64,000 nt of DNA from Pseudoxanthomonas indica (GTDB taxonomy: Bacteria > Pseudomonadota > Gammaproteobacteria > Xanthomonadales > Xanthomonadaceae), in the NCBI RefSeq assembly GCF_900167565.1, contig NZ_FUZV01000002.1, positions 1,116,001 through 1,180,000 of the forward strand, written 5' to 3'. Positions 16,432 to 24,402 of the stretch are shown piece by piece. Below the pieces are notes generated by a model. That model was not told where the DNA came from and made no database searches. It was given only the letters and a program-made list of their open reading frames with translations. Position numbers and translations under genes: made by a program. The stretch's first letter is position 1. Each line of letters starts with the position of its first letter.

Positions 16432-17345
16432 CTTTTGCGCTCCAGCACCAGCAGCGGATCGATCCGCACATCGAACCAGTTCATTCCCCAATGCAGGTGC
16501 GGCCCAGTCGCGCGGCCAGTCGCGCCGACCGCACCGATCACCTGTCCTTGCTGCACCCGGTCGCCGACCTTCACGTCGATGCGCGACAGATGCAGGAAAT
16601 TGGAGCTCACGCCGTAGCCGTGATCCAGCAGCAGCGTGCCGCCGGTGAGGTATAGATCGGGTCCGGCGAATGTCACCACACCAGCGGCTGGCGCCACTAC
16701 CGGCGTGCCATTGGGCGCCGCGATATCCATGCCTGAGTGACCACTGCCCGGTTGCCCGTTGTAGACGCGCGCATTGCCGAAGCGCCCGCTGATGCGGCCC
16801 TGCACCGGCCAGATGAAGGTCTGCGCGAAGTCGGTGCGATCCTCGTCGCGCAGGCGGGCCGCGGTGACCTGCGCCTGTTCGCGCTCGATGCGCGCGGCAA
16901 TCTCCGGCGGTGGATTGACCGTCTTCGGCGGCACGCCGTTGACCCGTTCCGCTGGCCAGTCGCGCGGGGTGACGGTCAGGGTGGCGGTTTCGCTGCGTCC
17001 AGTCGGCGTGACCACGTCCACCTGCAAAGGGCCTGTTTCATCGCGGCCGACGCCAAACACCACGGTGCCGTAGCCGCTGACGCGCAGCGTGCGCTGGCCA
17101 TAACGGACCTGGCTGCCGGCGGGCACCTTGCCGAACACCAGCCCCCCTTGCGAAATCGCAGCGGGGAAAATCACGCGCTCATCGCTGGCAGGCGAAGCCG
17201 GCGTTGCCACAGCGGGGGCGGTGGTAGACACCGTTTGCGGCGACGCCGGCAGGGAAACCGACATGACCAGCGCAGCGAGCAAGGGCAGCGCAGGCCGGCG
17301 CGAAACCGCGGCCGCACGCTTATTGACGACGCGCCACGACCTCAA
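16428..17345 (-). CDS. M23-family (LytM) peptidoglycan peptidase
   Basis: 305 residues if started at TTG 17345, which overlaps the pyrC stop (TTGA) and gives a proper signal peptide (RRPALPLLAALVMSVSLPASPQ); the open frame further upstream only shadows pyrC. Periplasmic zinc endopeptidase or LytM-type activator. A beta-rich N-terminal region precedes the catalytic domain with HSGMDIAAPNGTPVVAPAAG, LDHGYGVSSNFLHLSRI and GPHLHWGMNWF, so all metal and catalytic histidines are present. The last codons read into an intergenic repeat that supplies the stop codon. Confidence 0.85.
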   Translation of the reverse strand: MRSWRVVNKRAAAVSRRPALPLLAALVMSVSLPASPQTVSTTAPAVATPASPASDERVIFPAAISQGGLVFGKVPAGSQVRYGQRTLRVSGYGTVVFGVGRDETGPLQVDVVTPTGRSETATLTVTPRDWPAERVNGVPPKTVNPPPEIAARIEREQAQVTAARLRDEDRTDFAQTFIWPVQGRISGRFGNARVYNGQPGSGHSGMDIAAPNGTPVVAPAAGVVTFAGPDLYLTGGTLLLDHGYGVSSNFLHLSRIDVKVGDRVQQGQVIGAVGATGRATGPHLHWGMNWFDVRIDPLLVLERKR

Positions 17346-18688
17346 CGATTCAGTTCCATCCGTTGCCCTGCCGGCGTGCCGACCAGGTGTTCGCCGTTCC
17401 AGACCAGCCGGCCATTGACCCAGGTCGCGCCGATGCGCGAGCGGAACGTATAGCCTTCGAACGGCGACCACGCGCACTTGGACAGCACGTCTTCGCGGCG
17501 CACGGTCAGTTCGGCGTCGTCGATCAGCACCAGGTCGGCCCAGTAGCCTTCGCGCAGGTAGCCGCGTTCCTTGACGTCGAACAGCTGTGCCGGCGCGTGC
17601 GCGAACTTCTGCACGATGCGGGCGATGTCGCTCTTGCCTTCGTGCACCAGCTCCAGCGCGGCCAGCAGCGCGTACTGCACCAGCGGCAGGCCGGACGGCG
17701 CCTGCACGTAGGGCTTTTCCTTCTCTTCCAGCGTATGCGGCGCGTGGTCGGTGGCCAGCACGTCGATCACGTCGTCGGCCAGCGCCTTGATCAGCGCCTC
17801 GCGATCGCTGGCTTCCTTGATCGAAGGATTGCACTTGATCAGGTTGCCCAGCCGCGCGTAGTCGCTGCGATCGAAGCGCAGGAAATGGATGCAGGTCTCG
17901 GCGGTGATGCGCTTACGCTTGCCCTGCGCATCGATCAACGGGCCGGGGGTGAACAGCGCCAGCTCATCGGCGGTGGAGATGTGCAGCACATGCAGGCGGG
18001 TGTCGTGCTTGCGAGCGAGTGAGAGCGCCAGCCGGGTCGACTTGATGCAGGCTTCGCGGCTGCGGATGTCCGGATGGAACGAGGCATCCAGCTTGTCGCC
18101 GTACCGGGCCTGAAAGGCGGCCATGTTGGCGTCGATGGTCGGGGTGTCTTCGCAGTGAGTGATGATCGGCGTGGGCGCCTCGCGGAAGATCGCGTCCAGC
18201 GTGTCCGGGTTGTCGACCAGCATGTTGCCGGTGGACGCGCCCATGAACACCTTGATGCCCGGCGCGGTCTTCGGATCCAGCGAGCGGATGGCTTCCAGAT
18301 TGTCGTTGCTGGCGCCCATGTAGAAGCCATAGTTGCCCCAGGCGCGACCGGCCGCACGCTGGTACTTGTCTTCCAGCGCGGCCGCGTCCAGGGTCGGCGG
18401 GCTGGTGTTGGGCATGTCCATGAAGGTGGTCAGGCCACCGGCCACGGCCGCGGCGGATTCGGTCGCGATGTCGCCCTTGTGCGGCATGCCCGGCTCGCGG
18501 AAGTGCACCTGGTCGTCGATCATGCCGGGCAGCAGCCAGCGCCCGGCGGCGTCGACGACCTTGTCATCGAGGCCGGCCGACAGGCCGCTGCCTATCCGCG
18601 CGATGCGGCCGTTCTCGATGCGCAGGTCGCCTTCGAATTCGCGACCTTCGTTGACCATGCGGGCATTGACGATAAGGGTGGAGGGCAT
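17342..18688 (-). CDS. pyrC: dihydroorotase
   Basis: 448 residues. Cyclises N-carbamoyl-aspartate to dihydroorotate in pyrimidine synthesis. It is the long class-I-like form: LLPGMIDDQVHFREPGMPHKG carries the HxR metal motif, IKVFMGAST the region around the bridging lysine, THCEDTPT and HVLHISTADEL the other histidines, and VLATDHAPHTLEEK the catalytic aspartate. Coupled by a four-base overlap to the M23 peptidase gene downstream. pyrB is not in the window. Confidence 0.94.
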   Translation of the reverse strand: MPSTLIVNARMVNEGREFEGDLRIENGRIARIGSGLSAGLDDKVVDAAGRWLLPGMIDDQVHFREPGMPHKGDIATESAAAVAGGLTTFMDMPNTSPPTLDAAALEDKYQRAAGRAWGNYGFYMGASNDNLEAIRSLDPKTAPGIKVFMGASTGNMLVDNPDTLDAIFREAPTPIITHCEDTPTIDANMAAFQARYGDKLDASFHPDIRSREACIKSTRLALSLARKHDTRLHVLHISTADELALFTPGPLIDAQGKRKRITAETCIHFLRFDRSDYARLGNLIKCNPSIKEASDREALIKALADDVIDVLATDHAPHTLEEKEKPYVQAPSGLPLVQYALLAALELVHEGKSDIARIVQKFAHAPAQLFDVKERGYLREGYWADLVLIDDAELTVRREDVLSKCAWSPFEGYTFRSRIGATWVNGRLVWNGEHLVGTPAGQRMELNR

Positions 18689-18769
18689 CAGCGCTTTCCT
18701 GGGAGTCGGGACGGACGGGTGTGCAGGGGACCGGCGAGGGCGATCAGCCTACCGGATCGGGCCGGTGGA

Positions 18770-18997
18770 TCATGTGGGGGGAACCGGGTCGTGACCGCCG
18801 GGATGCAGCGGATGGCAGCGGCCGACGCGGCGCGCGGCCAGCCAGCAGCCCTTGAGCGGCCCGAAGCGGGCCACGGCCTCCATCGCGTACTCCGAGCAGG
18901 TGGGCGCGAAGCGGCAGCGTGGACCCAGCAGAGGGCTGATGAAACGTTTGTAAAACCGCAGCAGCGCGATGATTGCCTGGCCGACCATGACCGGCAT
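18770..18997 (-). CDS. yidD: membrane protein insertion efficiency factor YidD
   Basis: 75 residues. Small basic peripheral membrane protein that helps YidC-dependent insertion. [34 protein letters not shown] and [24 protein letters not shown] are the family signature, including the cysteines. Start may be Met1 at 18997 or Met4 at 18988. The gene usually sits between rnpA and yidC near the origin; here it is beside pyrC and dksA-like, a displaced position. Confidence 0.93.
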   Translation of the reverse strand: MPVMVGQAIIALLRFYKRFISPLLGPRCRFAPTCSEYAMEAVARFGPLKGCWLAARRVGRCHPLHPGGHDPVPPT

Positions 18998-19011
18998 GAT
19001 AACCCTTCGGC

Positions 19012-19040
19012 TTGCCGCTGCCGGCTGGGTGAGCTATAAA
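19012..19040 (+). promoter_or_regulatory. probable sigma-70 promoter of the dksA-like gene
   Basis: TTGCCG (19012-19017), 17-base spacer, TATAAA (19035-19040), 44 bases before the GTG start. Good match in sequence and spacing. Confidence 0.6.
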
Positions 19041-19084
19041 GTCGCGCTTTCCCGCTGCTCGGGAAGAACGAGGATGCGCTGTTC

Positions 19085-20188
19085 GTGGCTGCTAAGAAAC
19101 CTGCGAAGAAGGCCGCCAAGGCCGCCAAGAAAACCGCCAAGCCCGTCGCCAAGAAGCCTGTCGTGAAGAAGGCTGTTGCCGCCAAGAAACCGGCTGCCAA
19201 GCCGGCGGCAAAGAAGGCGTCTCCCAAACCCGCACCCAAGCCCGCTGCCAAGAAGGTGGTCGCCAAGAAGGCGCCTGCCAAGCCGGTGGCGAAGAAGGCT
19301 GCGGCCAAACCCGCCAAGCCGGTCAAGCCAGCGCCGAAGAGGTCGGCGCCGGTAGCCAAGCCCGCGGCCAAGCCCGTCGCCAAGGCGGCGGCCAAACCCG
19401 TCGCGGCCAAGAAGCCCGCGCCGGCTCCTGCGGCCAAGACCAAGTCCGTACCGACACCGGCTGCCAAGCCGGCGCCGGCCAAATCTGCTCCGAAGGCCAC
19501 CGCTCCGGCGCCTGCTGCTCCGCCCGTGTCCCCACGGCCGGCTGCCGCAGCTCCGGCTGCGCCAGCCAAGGCTCCATCCCCCGCAAAGAATTCAGTGCCC
19601 GTCTCGAAATCCAATACAAAATCCAAAGAAACCGCTCCGGCTCCCGTGGTCAGCAAGCCCGCCATCACTCCCCGCTCCACCGGCAAGGTCGCCGTGGCTG
19701 TGGCCGCCAAGCCGCAGGCTCCGGTGGTCCGCGAGAAGTTCAAGGTAGTGCCTTACAAGACTGACGAAGCCACCGGTCGCCCGCTCCTCCCGTCCGGTTA
19801 CAAGCCGGCCTCGGACGAGGAATACATGAGCCCGCTGCAACTGGAGTACTTCCGCCAGCGCCTGCTGCAATGGCGGGGTGATCTGGTGGAAGAGTCCAAG
19901 CAGACCATCGAAAACCTCAAGGACGAAGTGCGCGACATCGGCGACGAAGCCGAACGCGCCACCCGCGAAACCGAAAACTCGCTGGAACTGCGTACCCGTG
20001 ATCGCTACCGCAAGCTGATCGGCAAGATCGACAGCACGCTCAAGCGGCTGGACGCCGGCGACTACGGCTACTGCGTGGACACCGGTGAGGAAATCGGCCT
20101 GGATCGCCTGGAAGCGCGCCTGACCGCCGAGCGCACGATTGACGCGCAGGAACGCTGGGAACACCTGCAGAAGCAGCAGGGCGACTGA
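19085..20188 (+). CDS. DksA/TraR-family protein with long histone-H1-like N-terminal extension
   Basis: 367 residues from GTG 19085. Residues 1-215 are a low-complexity Lys/Ala/Pro tail (AAKKPAKK, KPAAKKASPKPAPKPAAKK repeats) like histone H1, probably nucleic-acid binding. Residues about 215-367 are a DksA domain: YMSPLQLEYFRQRLLQWR, the coiled coil with DEAERATRETENSLELRTRDR at its tip, and the globular part. Of the four zinc cysteines only C330 remains; the others are T333, T351 and A354 with exact 2-17-2 spacing, so it should be zinc independent, as reported for Pseudomonas DksA2. Expected to bind the RNA polymerase secondary channel. Confidence 0.85.
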   Translation: MAAKKPAKKAAKAAKKTAKPVAKKPVVKKAVAAKKPAAKPAAKKASPKPAPKPAAKKVVAKKAPAKPVAKKAAAKPAKPVKPAPKRSAPVAKPAAKPVAKAAAKPVAAKKPAPAPAAKTKSVPTPAAKPAPAKSAPKATAPAPAAPPVSPRPAAAAPAAPAKAPSPAKNSVPVSKSNTKSKETAPAPVVSKPAITPRSTGKVAVAVAAKPQAPVVREKFKVVPYKTDEATGRPLLPSGYKPASDEEYMSPLQLEYFRQRLLQWRGDLVEESKQTIENLKDEVRDIGDEAERATRETENSLELRTRDRYRKLIGKIDSTLKRLDAGDYGYCVDTGEEIGLDRLEARLTAERTIDAQERWEHLQKQQGD

Positions 20189-20230
20189 GCCCGCTGCCAT
20201 GCAGCCGGGCTGACCAAATCCGCCCGAAAG

Positions 20231-20262
20231 AAAAAGCCCCGCTCGATGCGGGGCTTTTTTTT
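20231..20262 (+). terminator. strong Rho-independent terminator after the dksA-like gene
   Basis: AAAAAGCCCCGC, loop TCGAT, GCGGGGCTTTTT and a run of nine T residues. Because of the A-run on the other side it can also stop leftward transcription from the MFS operon. Confidence 0.9.
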
Positions 20263-20263
20263 T

Positions 20264-20299
20264 CCCTTCTCCCCCCGGGAGAAGGGGGCGCGCAGCGCC
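20264..20299. repeat. two-hairpin REP-like element
   Basis: A perfect 10-bp stem CCCTTCTCCC / GGGAGAAGGG with a CCC loop is followed directly by GGCGC-GCA-GCGCC and then CGGATGAGGG. This head is common in intergenic repeats of proteobacteria. It sits between the terminator and the 3' end of the MFS gene. Confidence 0.6.
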
Positions 20300-20326
20300 G
20301 GATGAGGGTACGCCCGCAAGCCTGCC

Positions 20327-21568
20327 CTAATGCAGATCCTTCAAATCCAACCGCCGCAATGCCGGCGCGCGCTTGGCCGTCACCCCCACCACCATCAGAA
20401 TGGCCGCGCCCCCCAGCAGCACCGCCGGCACCAGGCCCAGCAGCCGCGCCATGGTTCCGGCATAGAACGCGCCCAGCTCGTTGGACGAACTGATGAAGAT
20501 GCCGTTGATCGAGGACACCCGCCCGCGCATGTCATCGGGGGTGGCCAGCTGCAGGATGGTCGATCGCACGATCATCGACACGCCATCGCAGATGCCGTAG
20601 GCCACCAGGATCGCCGCCGACAGCCAGAAGCTGCGCGACAGACCGAAGGCGATCACGCACAGGCCGAAGCCGGCCACCGCCCACAACAGGATCCGGCCGG
20701 CATTCTTGTGCAGCGGATGCCGCGCCAGCCACAGGCCGACGCCCACCGCGCCCAGCGCGGGCGCCGAGCGCAGGATGCCCAGGCCTTCGGGACCGTGTTG
20801 CAGGATGTCCTGGATGAAGGCCGGCAGCATGGCCACCACGCCGCCCAGCAGCACCGAGAACATGTCCAGCGCCATGGCGCCCAGCATGATCGGATGGTTC
20901 CAGACGAAGCGCCCGCCCTGGGCGATGCTCGCGAAGATAGGCAGCGACTCCTTGGGCGGGCCGGGTTCGTCGACACGCAGCTTGAACAGCACCGCGCCCG
21001 CGCCCAGCGCCAGCACCATGGCCACGCCATAAGCCAGGGCTTCGCCGCCGACGCCGACCAGCACGCCACCCAACGCCGGACCGCAGACCAGCGCCGTCTG
21101 GAAGATCACGCTGCCCAGGCTGGCGCCGCGCACGAACTGTTCGCGCGGCAGCACGCGCGCGAACAGGGCGTTGTAGATCGGGCTCAGGAAGCTGCGCGCC
21201 ATGCCGGTCAAGGCGATGGCCGCATAGATGGGCCACAGCGGCGTGCCCGGCCACCAGTGTCGGGCCGCGCCGACCAGCACCAGTGCGGTCAATGCCAGTG
21301 CCGTGCACGCGGCCATGCCCAGGCGTCGCCGTGGCAGGTGATCCACCAGGTAGCCGGCGAACGGCGCCACGCAGAAGAACGGCAGCACCTCCGCCAGGCC
21401 GACCAGGCCCAGCGAGAACGTATTGCCGGTCAGCTGGTAGATGTGCCAGCCGACCGAAACGGCCACCACCTGGTAGGAGAGCAGGGCCAGGATGCGGTAA
21501 CCGAGCACCATGGCAAAACCACGGTTGCGCAGCAGGGTCCAGGCCGATTCCGTTGCGGAGGTGCTCAC
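20327..21568 (-). CDS. MFS transporter
   Basis: 413 residues if started at GTG 21568, which overlaps the sufE stop (GTGA). Twelve hydrophobic segments; the loop between helices 2 and 3 reads AGYLVDHLPRRRLG, the MFS signature, and the second half repeats the pattern (LARHPLHKNAGR). ILQLATPDDMRGRVSSINGIF is typical of the enterobactin-exporter/MFS_3-like group. The substrate is unknown. Third gene of the cysS-sufE-MFS transcript; no metabolic link is evident. Confidence 0.85.
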   Translation of the reverse strand: MSTSATESAWTLLRNRGFAMVLGYRILALLSYQVVAVSVGWHIYQLTGNTFSLGLVGLAEVLPFFCVAPFAGYLVDHLPRRRLGMAACTALALTALVLVGAARHWWPGTPLWPIYAAIALTGMARSFLSPIYNALFARVLPREQFVRGASLGSVIFQTALVCGPALGGVLVGVGGEALAYGVAMVLALGAGAVLFKLRVDEPGPPKESLPIFASIAQGGRFVWNHPIMLGAMALDMFSVLLGGVVAMLPAFIQDILQHGPEGLGILRSAPALGAVGVGLWLARHPLHKNAGRILLWAVAGFGLCVIAFGLSRSFWLSAAILVAYGICDGVSMIVRSTILQLATPDDMRGRVSSINGIFISSSNELGAFYAGTMARLLGLVPAVLLGGAAILMVVGVTAKRAPALRRLDLKDLH

Positions 21569-22002
21569 TGGGCGTTCGCGGCGGTCTCGCGGATAAACGC
21601 CAGCAGCGCGGCCAGGCCGTTGCTGCGCGTGGGCGAGAGATGCTTGGCCAGGCCGATGTCGGCGATGTAGTCGGCCTGCGTGGCCAGGATCTCCTGCGCC
21701 GAACGACCCGAGTACACGCGCAACGCAAGGAAGATCAGACCCGAAACGATCGCCGAGTCGCTGACGGCATGGAAGTCCAGGCGCTGCGCATTGCCCTGCG
21801 GCACGATCCACACCAGCGACTGGCAGCCGAGCAGGCGATGCTCTTCGCTCTTCCACTCCTCCGGAAAAGCCGGCAGCTTGCGCCCCAGATCGATCAGGTA
21901 CTGGTAACGCTCGGCCCAGTCGCCGAAAAACGCGAACTCGTCCTTGATCGCCTGCTGCGCTTCAACAGGCGTGGGCTCCAGCGGAAAAATCGATTCGCTC
22001 AC
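21565..22002 (-). CDS. sufE: SufE cysteine desulfuration protein
   Basis: 145 residues from a GTG 12 bases after the cysS stop. SufE accepts persulfide sulfur from the SufS cysteine desulfurase and passes it to the Fe-S scaffold. The acceptor cysteine is in EHRLLGCQSLVWI, and the FFGDWAERYQYLIDLGRKLP start, SDSAIVSGLIFLALRVYSG and IGLAKHLSPTRSNGLAALL blocks are conserved. No other suf gene is nearby, so it works with a system elsewhere. The link to cysS is through cysteine only by inference. Confidence 0.93.
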   Translation of the reverse strand: MSESIFPLEPTPVEAQQAIKDEFAFFGDWAERYQYLIDLGRKLPAFPEEWKSEEHRLLGCQSLVWIVPQGNAQRLDFHAVSDSAIVSGLIFLALRVYSGRSAQEILATQADYIADIGLAKHLSPTRSNGLAALLAFIRETAANAQ

Positions 22003-22014
22003 GGCTTCACCACC

Positions 22015-23382
22015 TCACGCACGCTTCCACCGTACACCTTGCGGCGTGTCTTCCAAGAGTATGCCTTCGCTGGCCAGCTGATCGCGGATGGCGTCGGAGC
22101 GGGCGAAGTCGCGCGATTTCTTGGCTTCGGCGCGCTCATCAATCAATGCCTGGATGCGCGCATCGTCATCGCCGGAGGCGCCGCGGGCGAACCATTCGCC
22201 CGGTGACTGCTGCAGCAGGCCCAACGCCAGGCCGGCCCCGAGCAGTTCGCTCTTGAGCCGCTGCTTGTCGGCGGTGCTGTCGGCCTTGCGTGCCTCGGCG
22301 GCGATGCGCGCGACCTCGGACAGCGCCAGCGGGGTGTTCAGATCGTCGTCCAGTGCCGCTTCCACCACCGCCGGAATCGCGGCTGCGGCCGGCACGTCGA
22401 CCAGATCGCGCAGCGTGCCGTACAGGCGATCCAGCGTGCGTACCGACTGCTCGATCAAGCCATCGGACCAGTCCAGTGGCTGGCGGTAGTGCGCCGACAG
22501 CAGGGCCAGGCGCAGGGCTTCGGGCGGATGCTGGTCGAGCAGATCATGCACGCGCTCGATATTGCCTAGCGACTTGCTCATCTTGGTGCCGGCGAAATTG
22601 AGCATGCCGTTGTGCAGCCAGAAACGCGCGAACACCTTGCCGCCATGCGCGCACTCGCTCTGCGCGATCTCGTTTTCGTGGTGCGGGAACTGCAGGTCCA
22701 CGCCGCCGGCGTGGATGTCGATGGTCTCGCCCAGGTGGGCGGCGGCCATCGCCGAGCATTCGATATGCCAACCCGGACGGCCACGGCCCCAGGGCGATTC
22801 CCAACCCGGCAGGTCGTCGCTGGAGGGTTTCCACAGCACGAAGTCGCCGGCATCGCGCTTGTACGGCGCCACCTCCACCCGCGCACCGGCCAGCATTTCG
22901 TCCGGGTCACGGCGCGACAGCTTGCCGTAGTCCGGATACGAGGCCACCGAGAACAGCACGTGGCCTTCGGCCGCATAGGCATGTCCGCTTGCGATCAACT
23001 GCTCGATCATCGCGATCATCTGCGGGATATGCGCGGTGGCCTCGGGCTGCAGGTCCTGAGGGACCACGCCCAGACGGGCCATTTCGTCGCGGTAGGCCGC
23101 GGCGAACTTTTCGGTGATGACGCTGATCGGCACCCCTTGTTCCAGGGCGGCGGCATTGATCTTGTCGTCCACGTCGGTGATGTTGCGTGCATAGCGCAGC
23201 TGGCCGTAGCGCCGGCGCAGCAGCGCGGCCAGCACGTCGAAGACCACCGGCCCGCGGGCGTTGCCGATGTGGACGTAGTTGTAGACGGTCGGCCCGCACA
23301 GATAGAGCGTGGGGCAGGTGGGATCGAGCGGCGCGAACGGTTCGACCCGCCGCGTCAGGTTGTTGTGCAGGCGCAGGCTCAT
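22015..23382 (-). CDS. cysS: cysteinyl-tRNA synthetase
   Basis: 455 residues, normal length. Class I synthetase: [20 protein letters not shown] holds the zinc cysteine and the HIGH-type motif, [20 protein letters not shown] and [15 protein letters not shown] the other zinc ligands, and [10 protein letters not shown] the KMSKS loop. The anticodon-binding C-terminal part is complete ([21 protein letters not shown]). First gene of a leftward operon with sufE and the MFS gene; a divergent intergenic region of 199 bases separates it from the secreted protein at 23582. Confidence 0.97.
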   Translation of the reverse strand: MSLRLHNNLTRRVEPFAPLDPTCPTLYLCGPTVYNYVHIGNARGPVVFDVLAALLRRRYGQLRYARNITDVDDKINAAALEQGVPISVITEKFAAAYRDEMARLGVVPQDLQPEATAHIPQMIAMIEQLIASGHAYAAEGHVLFSVASYPDYGKLSRRDPDEMLAGARVEVAPYKRDAGDFVLWKPSSDDLPGWESPWGRGRPGWHIECSAMAAAHLGETIDIHAGGVDLQFPHHENEIAQSECAHGGKVFARFWLHNGMLNFAGTKMSKSLGNIERVHDLLDQHPPEALRLALLSAHYRQPLDWSDGLIEQSVRTLDRLYGTLRDLVDVPAAAAIPAVVEAALDDDLNTPLALSEVARIAAEARKADSTADKQRLKSELLGAGLALGLLQQSPGEWFARGASGDDDARIQALIDERAEAKKSRDFARSDAIRDQLASEGILLEDTPQGVRWKRA

Positions 23383-23581
23383 CAGGCAAAGGCGTGGGGA
23401 AGCTCAGGAATTCTAGCCTGTACCGGTGGTCCGGCGCTGAGGGCCGGGGACGGTACAGACCCGAGGGCAGGTCATCGGGGGGCGCAGCGGCCAGCCGCCG
23501 GCACGGTACCGCACCGAATGGTTCAGCCCCTCGCAAGGCGCATCCCCTAAACTAGCCGCACAAAACTCACACTTTGAGCGC

Positions 23582-24106
23582 ATGCCTCGACTTGCTGTTC
23601 GGCTGATTCCTCTGTTTTTGCTGCTGTTAGCGCTCTCCGCGCCAGCGCAAGAGCGCGTGGTCCAGATGGAGAACGTGCGTTTGGACTACGCCCAGGTGCT
23701 CAACGTGGAGCCGGTTTACCAGACCCTGCGCGCCAATCGCACCGAAGAAGTCTGCGACGAACTGCCGACCCTGCCCACCACCACCGTGCATCCCACCAAG
23801 GAGCAAAGCCGCTGGGCGCGCTTCCTGGACTCGGTCAAGGGGGTGTTTACCAGCGACGACGACGAGGCCAAGGCGAGCAACAAGCCGTCCGGATCCGCCG
23901 AGCCGGCGTTGATCAACTGCCGGGTGGTGCCGGTGGAGCGCGAGTTCCGTCGCCCCATCGCCTACGACGTGGACTACGTCTACAAGGGCACCAAGTACCG
24001 CTCGCGCCTGGCCGAAGACCCGGGCAATCGCCTGCGCATCCGCATTTCGGTGATGCCCTACGTGCCCGGCGCCATGCCGGCCGAGACCACCGCCGAGACG
24101 CCCTGA
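23582..24106 (+). CDS. secreted protein resembling the C-terminal part of 17-kDa glycine-zipper antigens
   Basis: 174 residues with a clear signal peptide (LIPLFLLLLALSAPAQ). The mature part has two patterns of the UmoD/17-kDa-antigen family: MENVRLDYAQVLNVEPVYQ near the start, and CRVVPVEREF..IAYDVDYVYKGTKYRSRLAEDPGNRLRIRISV near the end, with two cysteines (EVCDEL and NCRVV) that could pair. The glycine zipper that normally sits between them is replaced by a charged linker. Function unknown; likely periplasmic or outer-membrane associated. Conservation in the family would need a search. Confidence 0.6.
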   Translation: MPRLAVRLIPLFLLLLALSAPAQERVVQMENVRLDYAQVLNVEPVYQTLRANRTEEVCDELPTLPTTTVHPTKEQSRWARFLDSVKGVFTSDDDEAKASNKPSGSAEPALINCRVVPVEREFRRPIAYDVDYVYKGTKYRSRLAEDPGNRLRIRISVMPYVPGAMPAETTAETP

Positions 24107-24174
24107 GGCGGCAGGCGGCAAAGCCTCCTGGCTTGTCTTGCGCTGCGCCGCAGCACATGCGAGGATTGCGAACC

Positions 24175-24267
24175 ATGAAGATGAACGCACACGCCCATGC
24201 TGACAGCGCGGCCCGCCAGGCCTCGGGCATGACGTCGCGTGCTCGCCGACCGGAATCCTGCACCTAG
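24175..24267 (+). CDS. putative 30-residue leader peptide of the arg operon
   Basis: ATG 24175 with GAGGA nine bases before it, TAG at 24265. It begins MKMNAHAHADSAARQ and ends TSRARRPESCT. Arg codons are at positions 14, 22, 24 and 25 (CGC, CGT, CGC, CGA), three of them close together 20-30 bases before a potential antiterminator segment. Size, position and the following terminator are those of an attenuator leader peptide. It is a prediction from layout, not a recognised family. Confidence 0.5.
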   Translation: MKMNAHAHADSAARQASGMTSRARRPESCT

Positions 24268-24328
24268 CTGGGTACCCCGGACGTCTTCGCCTGTCTTACC
24301 GGAAACCCAGCCAAGTGCTGGGTTTTTT
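24266..24328 (+). promoter_or_regulatory. putative transcription attenuator of the arg operon (antiterminator and terminator)
   Basis: Terminator: AAACCCAGC (24303-24311), loop CAAGT, GCTGGGTTT (24317-24325) and a T-run to 24328. The segment GCTGGGT at 24267-24273, which overlaps the leader stop codon, is complementary to ACCCAGC (24305-24311) and can form the competing hairpin, with CC/GG extending it past a bulge. A ribosome on the stop codon would cover the first segment; one stalled at the Arg codons would leave it free. Confidence 0.55.
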
Positions 24329-24402
24329 CGTTTCTCTTACTTGAATTTTTCTTTTCCGAGATTTTCCCCCCTCCCCACATCGAGTTCCGAACAGGACTTT
24401 CA

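Noticed and set aside
20300..21670. Plus-strand ORF opposite the MFS gene
   Set aside because: Gln/His/Arg-rich shadow; the minus frame has twelve membrane segments and MFS signatures.
24303..24328. Hairpin before argF' as the terminator of the secreted-protein gene at 23582
   Set aside because: It is almost 200 bases beyond that stop codon, with a leader ORF and a competing pairing in between; it can serve both, but attenuator layout is the better reading.
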